Assembly (NCBI RefSeq): GCF_900230185.1
Contig: NZ_OCSR01000002.1
Coordinates: forward strand, 1,054,001-1,118,000
Origin: Burkholderia sp. OK233
Lineage (GTDB): Bacteria; Pseudomonadota; Gammaproteobacteria; Burkholderiales; Burkholderiaceae
Length of the DNA: 64,000 nucleotides
Reading direction: 5' to 3'
Shown here piece by piece: positions 53,818 to 63,149 of the stretch. Under the pieces are notes generated by a model. That model did no database searches. It saw only the letters and a program-made list of their open reading frames with translations, and had not been told where the DNA came from. Within the stretch, counting starts at the first letter, position 1. Every line of letters begins with the position of its first letter. A program made the position numbers and the translations under genes.

Positions 53818-54651
53818 ATGCAACTCGCTTCCTCATTCCGTTACGGCTCCCCAATGCTCCGCTCCGACTCGCCGCTGTCGGACGACCAGATCCGCCGCGT
53901 CACGCCGTCCATCTTTGCCGATGGCAAGCATCAAAGCCGCTCCGACCGATACACCTACATTCCGACCATCGATGTTCTACGCGGCCTGCGCAATGAAGGC
54001 TTCCAGCCCTTCATGGTCTGCCAGACCCGCGTGCGCGATCAGGGCAAGCGCGAGCACACGAAGCACATGATCCGCATGAGGCATGCCGACCAGATCACCG
54101 GCGAGGAAGTCAATGAAATCATCCTGCTCAATTCGCACGATGGCACCAGCAGCTACCAGATGCTCGCCGGGGCGTTCAGGTTTGTCTGCCAGAACGGCAT
54201 CGTCGCGGGCGAGAACGTCGCCGATATCCGTGTGCCGCACAAGGGCAACATCGTGCAGGACGTCATCAACGGCGCATTCGACGTGCTCGACGGTTTTGAC
54301 CTGATCCGCGAACAGAAAGACGGCATGCGCGCAGTGGCACTTGCCCGCGACGAACAGCATGCGTTCGCCCGCTCCGCCCTCGCGCTGCGCTATGACCCGA
54401 CCGACGCCGACGCGCCCGCCCCGATCACCGAAAGCCAGTTGCTAGCCCCGCGCCGCTTCGAGGATCGCCGCGACGACCTCTGGACGGTCTTCAACCGCGT
54501 GCAGGAAAACCTCACCAAGGGAGGCCTGCACGGACGTTCGCGCACAGGCCGTTCGATGTCCACACGGCCCCTTACCGGCATCGACCAGAACGTGAAGCTT
54601 AACCGCGCCCTCTGGATGCTGGCTGACGCCATGCGCCAGATGAAGGCGTAA
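53818..54651 (+). CDS. DUF932-family protein of a mobile element
   Basis: The 277-residue protein has the DUF932 layout: TYIPTIDVLRGLRNEGFQPF near residues 42-61, then HTKHMIRMRHADQI, EIILLNSHDGTSSYQMLAGAFRFVCQNGIVAG, and at the end VFNRVQENLTKGG and IDQNVKLNRALWMLADAMRQM. Members are common on plasmids, ICEs and phages next to ParB-like genes; their biochemical role is unknown. The ATG at 53818 has GGAG 8 nt upstream; the longer open frame includes the inverted repeat and is not used. The ParB-like gene follows after 134 nt. Confidence 0.88.
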   Translation: MQLASSFRYGSPMLRSDSPLSDDQIRRVTPSIFADGKHQSRSDRYTYIPTIDVLRGLRNEGFQPFMVCQTRVRDQGKREHTKHMIRMRHADQITGEEVNEIILLNSHDGTSSYQMLAGAFRFVCQNGIVAGENVADIRVPHKGNIVQDVINGAFDVLDGFDLIREQKDGMRAVALARDEQHAFARSALALRYDPTDADAPAPITESQLLAPRRFEDRRDDLWTVFNRVQENLTKGGLHGRSRTGRSMSTRPLTGIDQNVKLNRALWMLADAMRQMKA

Positions 54652-54785
54652 GCACAGCAGGAGCGGCATGCCCACGCTACCCGACTCCTTTAGCTTCTAT
54701 CAGGATTCCTATCCGGGTCGAGTCCTGACGGAATCCCTGCAGTTCCCTGGCCCGGAACCTTTTCCCCAACTTCCTGGAGTCAACC

Positions 54786-57014
54786 ATGCAAGCCCATGAC
54801 GTCGAAACCACTACGACGGACGCCGCCGAAGCCTCGCCGGTACTCGAAACCACCTTCGGCAACGAGCAGCCGATCGTGACCGTGCCGTATTCCAGCCTAC
54901 GGCCCTCGCCGCTCAATGCCCGCACAGCACCGGTCACGGGTATTCCTGCCCTTGCCGTCAATATCCGCGCCAAAGGCCTGCTGCAGAACCTCGTCGTCCA
55001 CGAGATGAAGGGGGCGCGCGGCAAGCAGCGCAAATACGGCGTGTGCGCAGGCCAACGCCGCGAGGCTGCGCTCGACCTGCTGTTCGGGCAGAAGCACATC
55101 AGCGCCGATTATCTGGTCCCCGTGCGGATCGTCAGCGAAGGCGAAGCCCTCGCCGTTTCGCTGATCGAAAACAGCGAGCGCGAAGGACTCGACCCGTTCG
55201 ACGTGCTGCGCTCGTACCGGATGCTGGCCGAGGAAGGCCGCAGCGTCGATTACATCGCCGCGCTCTTTTCCGCTGCGCCGCTCACCGTCAAACGTCGCAT
55301 GAAGCTCGCCAACGTGTCGCCAAGGCTGCTCGCCCTGCTGCGGGAGGATGCGATCACGCTCGACCAGCTTGCCGCCCTCGCCATCGCGGACGATCACGAG
55401 ACGCAGGAACACGTCTGGTTCGATGCGAACGAGTGGGAGCGCCAGCCCAACTACCTGCGGCAGGCCATCACGCGCGCCGAGATCGACGCGAGCCGCAGCC
55501 GCCTCGCGCGTTTCGTCGACCTCGCCGCTTATGAGGCAGCGGGCGGATACGTGCGCCGCGATCTGTTCAGTGATGACCAGAATGCGGGCTACATCGCCGA
55601 CGCCGAACTGCTGCAGCGCCTCGTCGCTCAGAAGCTCGACGCAGCCGCCGCAGAGGTCCGCGCCGAGGGATGGGGCTGGACCGAAACGCGCGTCGAGCGC
55701 GACTTGCTGGAACTGAACCGGCATGGCAGGCTGCGCCCCGTTCAGCGCCCCTACACCGAGGACGAACAGCGGGAAATGGACGCCCTCACCGCGCAGCAGG
55801 ACGAACTGGCCGAAAAACTCGAAGCGCTGTCGGAGGACGATGAAAACGCCTATGAGGTAGCCGACCGCCTCGACACGGAAATCGGGTGGGTCAATGCCGC
55901 GATCATCGCGCTCGAAAGCCGTGCCGTGGTATGGGATGCGATGCAGATGGCCGAGGCCGGTGCGTTCGTGATCGTCGGTCCACAGGGCGAACTGCTCATC
56001 GAGCGCGGCCTTGTGCGGCGTGAGAACAGCGCGGCACTCGACGCGGCAGGCGCAACCGTTACCGGCACACCCGAAGCCGAAGCCCCCGATACGGCAGGCG
56101 CACCGGCACCGAAGGTAAAGCCCGTCCATAGCGCGAAACTCTGCCAGCGACTCACTGCGCACCGCACCGCCGCCATCCGCGCGGAACTGGTCGAACAACC
56201 CGCCGTCGCGCTCGCAGCGCTTCTGCGGCAATTGGTCCCGCAAGCGCTGCCCGAACACTATGGACACACGGCCGCATGCAACTGTCTGGCACTTTCCGGC
56301 CAAAACAACCATGACAGCCTATTGCGTGCGGCGGACGATCTGCCCGCCAGTCCCGCGTGGAACGCCATCGAGGCGCAGCGCACACGGTGGATCGCGGCGC
56401 TGCCCACGAAACGGCCCGACGTGCTGCCGTGGCTCATCCAGCAGGACCCCGGCACGACGCTGCTCGACCTGCTCGCGTTCTGTGTAGGCACCCTTCTTGA
56501 CGGTATTACGGGCGAGGAAAAGCCGCACGCAATCAACGCGCTCGCGGGCGCGCTGAATCTCGACATGACCCGATACTGGACGCCGACCCGCACCACGTAT
56601 TTCGATCACGTCAGCAAGGCGCGCATCGCGGAAGTCGTGTCTGCCGCCGTGTCCCCAAAGATCGCCGCCGACCTCGGCAAGATGAAGAAGGCCGACGCCG
56701 CTGCTGCCGCCGAACTGCGTCTCGCGAAAGTCGCCTGGATCCCGGAAATCCTCACCGATCGCGAGATTCCGGCTACACCCTCCTGGGCTGTTCGCGGGGA
56801 CGAGGACGACTCCGATACCGGAGACGGCACCGGCGAGACGCAGGACGACGAGGATGCCGACGCCGAAACGGATGCAGACAGCGGCTGCGCACTCGTCAAC
56901 AACACGCCTTGCAATGCAGACGCGTCGCCCGACACGCGCAGCGAACAACCTCCGTGGCCTTTCCCGACTGCCGCCAGCGCGAGCACCGCGCAAGCTGACC
57001 GGCACGTCGCGTAA
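54786..57014 (+). CDS. ParB/RepB/Spo0J-family protein, large mobile-element type
   Basis: The 742-residue protein has an N-terminal ParB nuclease-like domain (VPYSSLRPSPLNARTAP near residue 33, then GLLQNLVVHEM, YGVCAGQRREAAL and IENSEREGLDPFDVLRSYRML). A KorB-type HTH region follows (SVDYIAALFSAAPLTVKRRMKLANVSPRLLALLRE near 150-190), then a long C-terminal part with acidic tracts. Chromosomal ParB is about 300 residues, so this is the long element-borne kind. TTCCTGGAG lies before the start. Possible roles are partition or transcription control. It is convergent with the ParA-like operon. Confidence 0.9.
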   Translation: MQAHDVETTTTDAAEASPVLETTFGNEQPIVTVPYSSLRPSPLNARTAPVTGIPALAVNIRAKGLLQNLVVHEMKGARGKQRKYGVCAGQRREAALDLLFGQKHISADYLVPVRIVSEGEALAVSLIENSEREGLDPFDVLRSYRMLAEEGRSVDYIAALFSAAPLTVKRRMKLANVSPRLLALLREDAITLDQLAALAIADDHETQEHVWFDANEWERQPNYLRQAITRAEIDASRSRLARFVDLAAYEAAGGYVRRDLFSDDQNAGYIADAELLQRLVAQKLDAAAAEVRAEGWGWTETRVERDLLELNRHGRLRPVQRPYTEDEQREMDALTAQQDELAEKLEALSEDDENAYEVADRLDTEIGWVNAAIIALESRAVVWDAMQMAEAGAFVIVGPQGELLIERGLVRRENSAALDAAGATVTGTPEAEAPDTAGAPAPKVKPVHSAKLCQRLTAHRTAAIRAELVEQPAVALAALLRQLVPQALPEHYGHTAACNCLALSGQNNHDSLLRAADDLPASPAWNAIEAQRTRWIAALPTKRPDVLPWLIQQDPGTTLLDLLAFCVGTLLDGITGEEKPHAINALAGALNLDMTRYWTPTRTTYFDHVSKARIAEVVSAAVSPKIAADLGKMKKADAAAAAELRLAKVAWIPEILTDREIPATPSWAVRGDEDDSDTGDGTGETQDDEDADAETDADSGCALVNNTPCNADASPDTRSEQPPWPFPTAASASTAQADRHVA

Positions 57015-57024
57015 GCCCGGCCCG

Positions 57025-57081
57025 TTGCCCTTGTAACAGGGCAAGGCAGACGGCGGCTCCTTCAAGGCCTGCCGTCTGCCT
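57025..57081. repeat. Paired hairpins between convergent genes
   Basis: Two perfect inverted repeats follow each other: TTGCCCT/AGGGCAA (57025-57031 with 57038-57044) and AGGCAGACGGC/GCCGTCTGCCT (57044-57054 with 57071-57081). They lie at the junction of the rightward ParB-like gene and the leftward 57062-57817 gene, so they may stop transcription from both sides, although neither is followed by a T-run. Confidence 0.5.
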
Positions 57082-57817
57082 GCCGGAACTGCACCGCGCG
57101 ACAGTCCGCGCCCGCCAGATGACATTCCCTCCACCAGTCCACCAGGCCGCTGGAAATCAGCAGCAGGCAGAGGGCAACACCGCCTGCCAGCAGCAGGCGA
57201 CGCATCGAATGTGCGAAACGCATTTCCAGTTGTGTAGCCATCGCCTCCACACGCGCCGTCGCTGCCTCAACTGCCTGCCCGAATGTGCTCATCGCACCGT
57301 CTAGTCGCTCGCGTTGCTCACGAGCCGAAACCGCCGCGGCACCGATCAACCGGTTGCCCGCCGTGCGGGCGACCCGATTCGACAGGCGCTCAGCCAGGGC
57401 TATTACTGCGGTCTGATTGACTTGCGCGAGTGCTGCCCGGTACCGTTCCTCGTGCTCCTGTATCAGGTTTTCCGCTAACTGGATCGTCGCCTTGCATCGC
57501 TCCAGCGCATCCCGATGCTGCTGCATCAGCGCATCGGTCGCGCCGCCGACCTCCCGGCGTGCGGCTTCGAGACTACCCTCGCTCGCCCACCGGATTCGCT
57601 CCGGCATCGCCTCGTACAGGCGCGCGTAGTATTCGAGGGCAGCAACAATCGACCATAGCGCGTCATTGTCACCGAGGTTCAGCGCACTCGACACCCGGTG
57701 CATGCGGGCGAGACTGGCCTCGTCAGGAACGTCCCCCGATACCTCGCGAAACAGGCGGATGAGCGGATCGACCGGCTTCGACCGCCTATTGCTCACGGGT
57801 TGCCTCCTCGCTGCCAA
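57062..57817 (-). CDS. Unknown protein with coiled-coil region and C-terminal membrane helix
   Basis: I do not recognise the family. The 251-residue protein begins RRSKPVDPLIRLFREVSGDVPDEASLARMHRV, has long Ala/Glu/Gln/Arg-rich helical segments (about 80-200, likely coiled coil), and one hydrophobic helix LLLAGGVALCLLLISSGLVDWW near the end, followed by a short Cys-containing tail (CHLAGADC). It overlaps the end of the upstream ParA-like gene by 32 nt and so belongs to the same operon. A membrane-tethered partner of the ParA-like ATPase is a reasonable guess. Confidence 0.7.
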   Translation of the reverse strand: MAARRQPVSNRRSKPVDPLIRLFREVSGDVPDEASLARMHRVSSALNLGDNDALWSIVAALEYYARLYEAMPERIRWASEGSLEAARREVGGATDALMQQHRDALERCKATIQLAENLIQEHEERYRAALAQVNQTAVIALAERLSNRVARTAGNRLIGAAAVSAREQRERLDGAMSTFGQAVEAATARVEAMATQLEMRFAHSMRRLLLAGGVALCLLLISSGLVDWWRECHLAGADCRAVQFRQADGRP

Positions 57818-58481
57818 TCACCTTCGAGAACATGGCGTCGCACAACTCCCGCCAGCGAAACAGTTCCGCACGCTGTCCAATCTGCATGACTTCAGCGGCC
57901 TGCCGGATCGAGATGCGTTGACTGCGCAATTCGTCCGCAACCCGATCCGCCAGATCAGGAAAGTCGAGCGACTGCCCTCCTGTCTCGATGGCTTTGCGAA
58001 GCTGCGATTCCTGATACAGCGTGAATTTGTCCGGCATACCGAAGTACCCGTTGCGAACGACATGCGTCACGGTGTCGGGAAACGTCTGCCCGAAAATATG
58101 CAGCAACTCCAGGCTATCGCGCTGCCGGTTGATCACCCAGAGCACGACAAGCTGCCGCTCAAGTTCAGCCAGCGTCCCGCCGTAACGGGCAACCCCGGTC
58201 TGATTGCGTGCGGCAGTATTGACGATCACCGCCGCGCCCCGATGTGTATCACAGAAATTGACGAACCCGATCCAGCCATCTGCATCGTCAAGGTCATAAG
58301 CCGCACATTTTATTTCGTCCCTGAGCGCTTTCATGACATCGGGATTCGAGGTATCGGTTTCCAGCAGTACAGCGTGGGTGCCCTGTCGCTGCAAATAATC
58401 CGCCAGGGCAAGCGTCACCATGCTTTTTCCAACACCGCCCTTGCTGCCGCCGACCAGATAAATGGGATGAGTGGTGTCCAC
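57786..58481 (-). CDS. ParA/MinD-like P-loop ATPase
   Basis: The 231-residue protein starts at GTG with GGAGG 6 nt upstream. The deviant Walker A is GGSKGGVGKS at residues 11-20, followed by MVTLALADYLQRQGTHAVLLETDTSNPDV with the expected Asp. The rest is divergent (GAAVIVNTAARNQTG as a Walker B-like block). It resembles the small ParA-like NTPases of conjugative plasmids and ICEs rather than chromosomal ParA. It lies between the 108-residue and membrane-helix genes on the minus strand, opposite the ParB-like gene. Role in segregation or transfer is inference. Confidence 0.85.
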   Translation of the reverse strand: MDTTHPIYLVGGSKGGVGKSMVTLALADYLQRQGTHAVLLETDTSNPDVMKALRDEIKCAAYDLDDADGWIGFVNFCDTHRGAAVIVNTAARNQTGVARYGGTLAELERQLVVLWVINRQRDSLELLHIFGQTFPDTVTHVVRNGYFGMPDKFTLYQESQLRKAIETGGQSLDFPDLADRVADELRSQRISIRQAAEVMQIGQRAELFRWRELCDAMFSKVIGSEEATREQ

Positions 58482-58628
58482 AACCAACCTCCTACAGGTT
58501 TTCGATATCAGGCCTGATCTCAAACGAGAACGCGTCCTGAATCTCCATCGCTCCCGGCTGATTTACCCGCCTTCCCCCTTGCTGTCGTGCGTCGCCATGT
58601 CCGTTAGTCATGCTCGCGCGCTTTCGCT

Positions 58629-58955
58629 TTACGGCTTGCTTCGGGCTGGAGGACTGCTCGGCCTCGAGCGTTCCCTGCGGATTGGTCGCCCTGGAAACGG
58701 CATCGAAAGATGCTGGTCGATATAGCGCATATTGACTGCGCCGATGCTCACGTCGAGCCCCTTGCGCCCAGCCTCCTGAACAATTTCCTCAAGCGTGTAG
58801 CCTTTCGCCTGGGTGGCAGTGATATGCGCCCGAATCTCTTTCATCGCATCGCTGACAGTGACGCGCTGATCATTCCGGGGTTTCTCCGGCAATGCCTCAA
58901 GGGCATGGACAAACTCATCCCACTGCGCCCGTGTGTAGCTCTTTCCGCCCGGCAC
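58629..58955 (-). CDS. Unknown small protein, first gene of the ParA-like operon
   Basis: The 108-residue frame starts at GTG with GGGAG 6 nt upstream: MPGGKSYTRAQWDEFVHALEAL, then VTVSDAMKEIRAHITATQAKGYTLEEIVQEAGRKGLDVSIGAVNMRYIDQHL and a basic, Pro/Ser-rich tail. The middle could form a HTH-like helical domain with K-G-Y-T-L-E-E-I-V. I cannot name the family; similar short basic proteins sit beside mobilisation and partition genes on plasmids. It is 148 nt upstream of the ParA-like gene. Confidence 0.65.
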   Translation of the reverse strand: MPGGKSYTRAQWDEFVHALEALPEKPRNDQRVTVSDAMKEIRAHITATQAKGYTLEEIVQEAGRKGLDVSIGAVNMRYIDQHLSMPFPGRPIRRERSRPSSPPARSKP

Positions 58956-60067
58956 GATTCGCTCCCATGCATCGCCTTCGGGACCATCATGCGAATAGGA
59001 AAATGGTTCGTCAATACCCCTCCCGACGGTTGGACTGCCCGAGCGGGATTGGTTGGAATACGGAGGAAACCGTTGGAATACAGAAATATTTTTAGCGCCC
59101 TACCCGAGCCGACAGATTTCAGGATGGCACATCGCAGGCCCGAGTGAGTAATCTAGCAAACTGGTGCGCAGCACCGTGCGGCTGTACGCACGTCACCCGC
59201 CAAACAGGATCGAGTAGTGGGCAACCCCAAGCGAGCGCCTGCAAAACTCATGTAACCATACCGCCAGATTTGCTCGGATAGCTTTGCGGACTGCTTGCAC
59301 GCGCATCGCAAACCGGCAAACGTGAGCTAGCCGACGTAGCGCAGGTACCCGTCAGACTCTAGCCATACGTAGAAGCGACCCACACTATCGCCCTGCCCAA
59401 ATTTGCGCAGGGGGCCTCGGAAACCTCAGATTCGGAGTCGACACACTGGCACCGTCGATCCCACCAACTTAATAGACGCCACGATCTCAATCTCGCAGAC
59501 CAGCGGACAGACTTTCGGCACGGAACCAACGGAATCGAACAGTTGACCCCCACAGACTCAGCGGGTCAACCTCGCGGAAAATGTCGAACTCCACGGCCGA
59601 AATACAACAAAGAAAGAGGGATGGCAGGATAGGCTACCGCCGGTTTTGGGCGCCATTTGCAACGCACTTCTACCAGATAAACATCGTCGCAGCCTCAGTA
59701 ACCTTGCGCTTGCTAACAAGCGCTCGCGCGTCGATCGGGATCCTGTTGCGGTTTCCGGTAATGTGATCGATCAGATCAACGAGAATATGGCGAACTGTAT
59801 TCGAGGCCACCAGAATAGCTCGCCGTCTGCAGCGGAGTTGAGAGGCAGAGAAGTCGTCACTGTTCTGCCATTTGGGGATTTTGCATAAAAGAAATTTTCA
59901 AGATTTAAGGGTGTGGATACTTTATATTTGTTTCTGCCCTCTGCGGATGGCCGCCCTCCAAACGCCGACAGCTCACGGTGGGTGCCGCGCAAAGACGGTT
60001 TCGCCGTGGACTGAAGACCATGTTGGGACTAAATTCAGTCCGATGCGCACACGCTGCAGGCCTAGTC
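58956..60067. other. Mostly non-coding stretch with direct repeats upstream of the ParA-like operon
   Basis: Two exact GTTGGAATAC repeats (59052-59061 and 59072-59081) lie 20 bp apart, about 100 nt upstream of the 58955 start, with a related GTTGGACTGC at 59029. They are candidates for regulator binding. Further right only short frames appear; the plus-strand frame at 59646-59888 (ending REVVTVLPFGDFA) looks protein-like, but I do not recognise it and it may be a decayed fragment. Confidence 0.45.
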
Positions 60068-60214
60068 ATGAAATTTTCGTCCCAGATCAAGCCGATCAGC
60101 TACCTCAAAAGCCACGCGGCGCAGATCGTCAGCGAAATCTCGGAGAGCAGCCAGCCGCTGTTGATCACACAGAACGGCGAAGCGAAATTGGTGGTCATGG
60201 ACGTGCACAGCTAA
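60068..60214 (+). pseudogene. Phd/YefM-family antitoxin, C-terminally truncated
   Basis: The 48-residue frame reads MKFSSQIKPISYLKSHAAQIV, then SEISESSQPLLITQNGEAKLVVMDVHS and stops. This is the N-terminal DNA-binding half of Phd/YefM antitoxins, which normally continue for about 35 more residues that bind the toxin. No ParE or Doc toxin gene follows. It therefore looks like a decayed toxin-antitoxin pair; a free-standing DNA-binding fragment could still act on promoters. Confidence 0.75.
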
Positions 60215-60467
60215 CCGGCAAACGTCACACTCATATACGTCGCGTCGATCTGGTTGGCCGTCGGTGCATAGAGACGTTGAGCGAACCACGTTTGCGTCGA
60301 GATCACTATAATTTTACGGTTGTTATGTGACAACTTTGATCGTTGGTTTGCTTAACTCTGCACCCGGTTCCTGCGTAAACAATTCCCCGCACACTGCGAT
60401 GCGCGCCGCTGGCAGCTCTGACGCACAAGGTGCTGCCTAATCGGCGCTGTCACGTTAAAGCGTTCGC

Positions 60468-60604
60468 GACGCAACGGACGACGATACTTCGCCACCCCGC
60501 GAGCAGCAATGGACGAGGTGATTGACTGGCCGGCCTTTTACAACACGCGCCGATTACATTCAACGCTCGACTACGTCAGCCCCATGACATTCGAAAAGAA
60601 CTGA
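60468..60604 (+). pseudogene. IS3-family transposase C-terminal fragment
   Basis: A frame without a start ends RYFATPRAAMDEVIDWPAFYNTRRLHSTLDYVSPMTFEKN. The YN-x-x-R-x-HSTL-x-Y-x-SP-x-x-F pattern is the standard end of IS3 orfB integrases. Nothing upstream matches the rest of the transposase. A GGGGGCGAGGTCA sequence at 60662-60674 may be the element's right end. It differs from the IS3 type found at 13.5 and 51.4 kb. Confidence 0.8.
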
Positions 60605-60762
60605 TTTGCGGCTCAGAGAGGCGAAGCCGCTTAATTCACCCAGCTATGGGATTCGTCAAACGGGGGCGAGGTCATGAACTGCTAACGATGGTGGACCGAC
60701 TGGCTTTGTGCGCGCCCGCGCTTGCAGGTGATCCCGAACAACTTAGCGCGGAGATTCGGTAA

Positions 60763-60921
60763 GTGATCTTGGAAGCCCGTCTGACGGCCGCAAATTACGA
60801 CCTGACTTCGTTGCACTCCAGTCTGTGCACCGCTGAATCGTTGCTCTTTCTCAAGCGCCTAGCAGAGGCGCGGGCGGTCGTCCACTCGGCGGCTCGCCAT
60901 TACGCCAGCGGCGACAATTGA
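60763..60921 (+). CDS. Possible 52-residue ORF
   Basis: The frame starts at GTG with GGAG 9 nt upstream and encodes VILEARLTAANYDLTSLHSS, then LCTAESLLFLKRLAEARAVVHSAARHYASGDN, a plausible helical peptide. Directly upstream, in the same frame and separated by one TAA, are 24 more codons from an ATG at 60688, so the two parts may be one gene broken by a nonsense mutation. No family is recognised. Confidence 0.25.
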   Translation: MILEARLTAANYDLTSLHSSLCTAESLLFLKRLAEARAVVHSAARHYASGDN

Positions 60922-61026
60922 TCGCACGACACGGCGCGTGCTGGTCGAGCCGCGGCCTCTGGGCAAGTCGTTCCGGGCTTAAGCGTTTCTTATTTCATTT
61001 GGCATACTATTCGGACCTCTCACGTT

Positions 61027-61359
61027 CTAGCTCACTCGGACGCTAGATCCTTTCAAGCCGGCTTCGCGCCGACTTTTTTTCGCGCTGACTGTGCCAACAT
61101 AAATATTTCCATCGTGCGCATAGGACACAACGAAATCTACGGCTTCGTCAATTCGCGTATCGACGCCGAGTACGAGGCCGAATCCTGTGTTGCGGTTTGA
61201 CTTGAGAAGCGTGTCAAGGTCGCTGCGTCGATACCGCAGAACGCACAGGACTGGATCGAAAACTTCGCTGGGCGTCTGGTTGATGAGCAACCCGTCGCTT
61301 CCTTGTAGAGCGGGGTTTGGAGTGTCCGGGGGCAGACGGCGCAAGACGGTTAGTTGCAT
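61027..61359 (-). pseudogene. PutA C-terminal (P5C dehydrogenase) fragment
   Basis: The 110-codon frame contains EVFDPVLCVLRYRRSDLDTLL, then NRNTGFGLVLGVDTRIDEAVDFV and AHDGNIYVG, which matches the C-terminal dehydrogenase part of bifunctional proline dehydrogenase/P5C dehydrogenase PutA (there EVFGPVLHVVRYRR and TGYGLTFGLHTRIDET). The usual Gly after EVF is Asp, and the text after NIYV is unrelated. About 1000 residues of PutA are absent. It is a relic of a lost putA copy. Confidence 0.75.
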
Positions 61360-61693
61360 CCGCCTGTTTTGATTGGCGCGCCAAAAGGTGAGCCATTTCG
61401 GGAGACCTAATGGGATGACTCTGTCTGAGCCAGCATCGTTTCAATCAACCTGGTCACGGCAGGTGATCAGCCGAGGCACTCACTCAAACGACCAGTATCA
61501 AGGTAGGCCTCACGCGGCAACGTTCGCCGGGGGGCAATCTGCGGTAGTCGCCCCGTCTCGGTCACTCAACTCTCCCCATAACGACCGTTCGACATCGCAA
61601 TGAATCAGCGAACAACGAAGAACCGGCGATCACCTTGTACGCCAACGCCTATGAAGTCTTCCGCGTTGACGTCGACTGTGAGCACATAGCTGC
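61360..61693. other. Stretch without a clear gene
   Basis: About 330 nt. A minus-strand frame from the region ends VLTVDVNAEDFIGVGVQGDRRFFVVR at 61605, which looks protein-like and could be the end of a small decayed gene, but no family was recognised. Other frames look random. Confidence 0.35.
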
Positions 61694-62227
61694 TTATACC
61701 GACTGGCTTAGCGCTTGAGTGATTCGCTGAACAGATGGGACATTCGGTGCGCTTTGCGCCGGCAAGTCTTGCGGGCACCATGGATAGGGTAGTCTCTGCG
61801 CCCATCCGAGAATCACCGGGCTCACTTCGACCGGCAGAGTCTTCATCTCTTGAATCGTGATCTGGAGCCTCGATATCTTTCCGGTACTGTTTGAACAATG
61901 CCAAGCATATCGTCCGAACCCAACGCGCACGGCACCGGAGGCTTTCTCAGTCATGCACACCAGCCATTTGCAGTGAAATGCCGACACAGCGCCTGGGGGC
62001 GTTCCGATGCAAAAAGTGTAGATATTCTCGTAGGTCCGGGCAAATTGGCTAACTAGTACCGTCGAAATATCGTCCACGCCTTTGAGCTGAGTCGGAAAAG
62101 AAATTTCGTCGGTCTCCACCTTCATCGCCAGTTCAGCGTCGACCTCGAATGCGTCGGCCATCAGATGAGGTCGGTTTCCGTCTTTCGCATCAATATACAT
62201 TTCGATCGACCGCCGTAACAGTGACAT
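61694..62227 (-). CDS. NTF2/SnoaL-like fold protein
   Basis: The 177-residue protein starts MSLLRRSIEMYIDAKDGNRPHLMADAFEVDAELAMKV and carries ISFPTQLKGVDDISTVLVSQFARTYENIYTFCI, the pattern of SnoaL-like/NTF2-like cone proteins of about 150 residues. GGAAG precedes the ATG. These proteins bind small hydrophobic ligands or act as isomerases and hydrolases; the ligand here is unknown. No frameshift is visible, so it may be one of the few intact genes in this decayed stretch. Confidence 0.7.
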   Translation of the reverse strand: MSLLRRSIEMYIDAKDGNRPHLMADAFEVDAELAMKVETDEISFPTQLKGVDDISTVLVSQFARTYENIYTFCIGTPPGAVSAFHCKWLVCMTEKASGAVRVGFGRYAWHCSNSTGKISRLQITIQEMKTLPVEVSPVILGWAQRLPYPWCPQDLPAQSAPNVPSVQRITQALSQSV

Positions 62228-62540
62228 GTCAGCTTCCGCAGAATGGGGGATATTCGTCGCAAGTCTACCGTCTCAGACCGAGCGGGCCAGTGAAACCCTC
62301 TGATTGCTGGGGACATGCCGGTCCTTGCTAATTTTCGCGATGGTTGATGCTCGACGGCCGGTTGCGGTCTTCCTGGCAGGGCGACGAGCCCGCAAACGCC
62401 CATCATGACCAGCGCGAGGGACATCTTCGTTCGCTCGATGTCCTGGTCACCAGACCGCACGTTAGGTGCGATAGGCGCCGGCGTCTCTTTGCTGAAGAGC
62501 TTGCGGGCCCAACCTATGTCCCGCGACGCGTGCCGCCGTT

Positions 62541-63149
62541 TGCTGTCGTGGGCGGGGTGCCGCGCGAGATTCTCTATGACCGGATGAAGACAGCGGTGCT
62601 GGGCGAAATCGAGAAGGACATTGTCTACAACGCGAAGCTGGTTGCGTTCGCGCAGCACTACAGCTTTGCTCCACGCGCGTGCAAAGCTTATCGCGCCGAG
62701 ACCACGGGCAAGGTCGAACGCCCTTACCGGTACGTCCGCCAGGACTTCTTCCTTGCCCGCCGCTTCCAGAATCTTGGAGACATGAACCCTCAGCTGCGCG
62801 AGTGGCTCGACAAGGTCACCAACGTCCGCTTGCATGGCACGACCCATCGTGTAGTTGCACAACACTTCAGCGAGGAGCGGCGCGCCTTGCAGACGTTGTC
62901 CGCTGGAACGTTTAACGGCGTGATACGGCTGAGCGACGCGTCAGCCACGGGGGGCTCGTTTCCGTCGGCGGCAACTACTACAGCGTCCCGGATCGCACTC
63001 GCAAACCCACGCTCGACATTCACCGCCCGGCTCACGGGATCCGTACCTACGAGGATGGCGAACTGCTGGCTGTTCGCCCTGTGCTCGAAGGCCGTCGACG
63101 GACGTCGCCGGGACATCCACCGACGTGCCGGCGTTACGCCTACTTGTAA
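62541..63149 (+). pseudogene. IS21-family transposase IstA, 5'-truncated and frameshifted
   Basis: The frame reads VVGGVPREILYDRMKTAVLGEI, HYSFAPRACKAYRAETTGKVERPYRYVRQDFFLARRFQNLGDMN, the integrase core of IstA. At about 62930 a missing G shifts the frame; the other frame continues RVSHGGLVSVGGNYYSVPDRTRKPTLDIHR and IRTYEDGELLAVRPVLEGRRRT, the IstA C-terminal domain, to a stop at about 63147. The N-terminal half and the partner istB are absent. It overlaps the end of the ABM pseudogene by a few bases. Confidence 0.85.

Noticed and set aside
54897..56312. 471-codon open frame on the minus strand
   Set aside because: Antisense to the ParB-like gene and rich in residues expected from reversed GC-biased codons.
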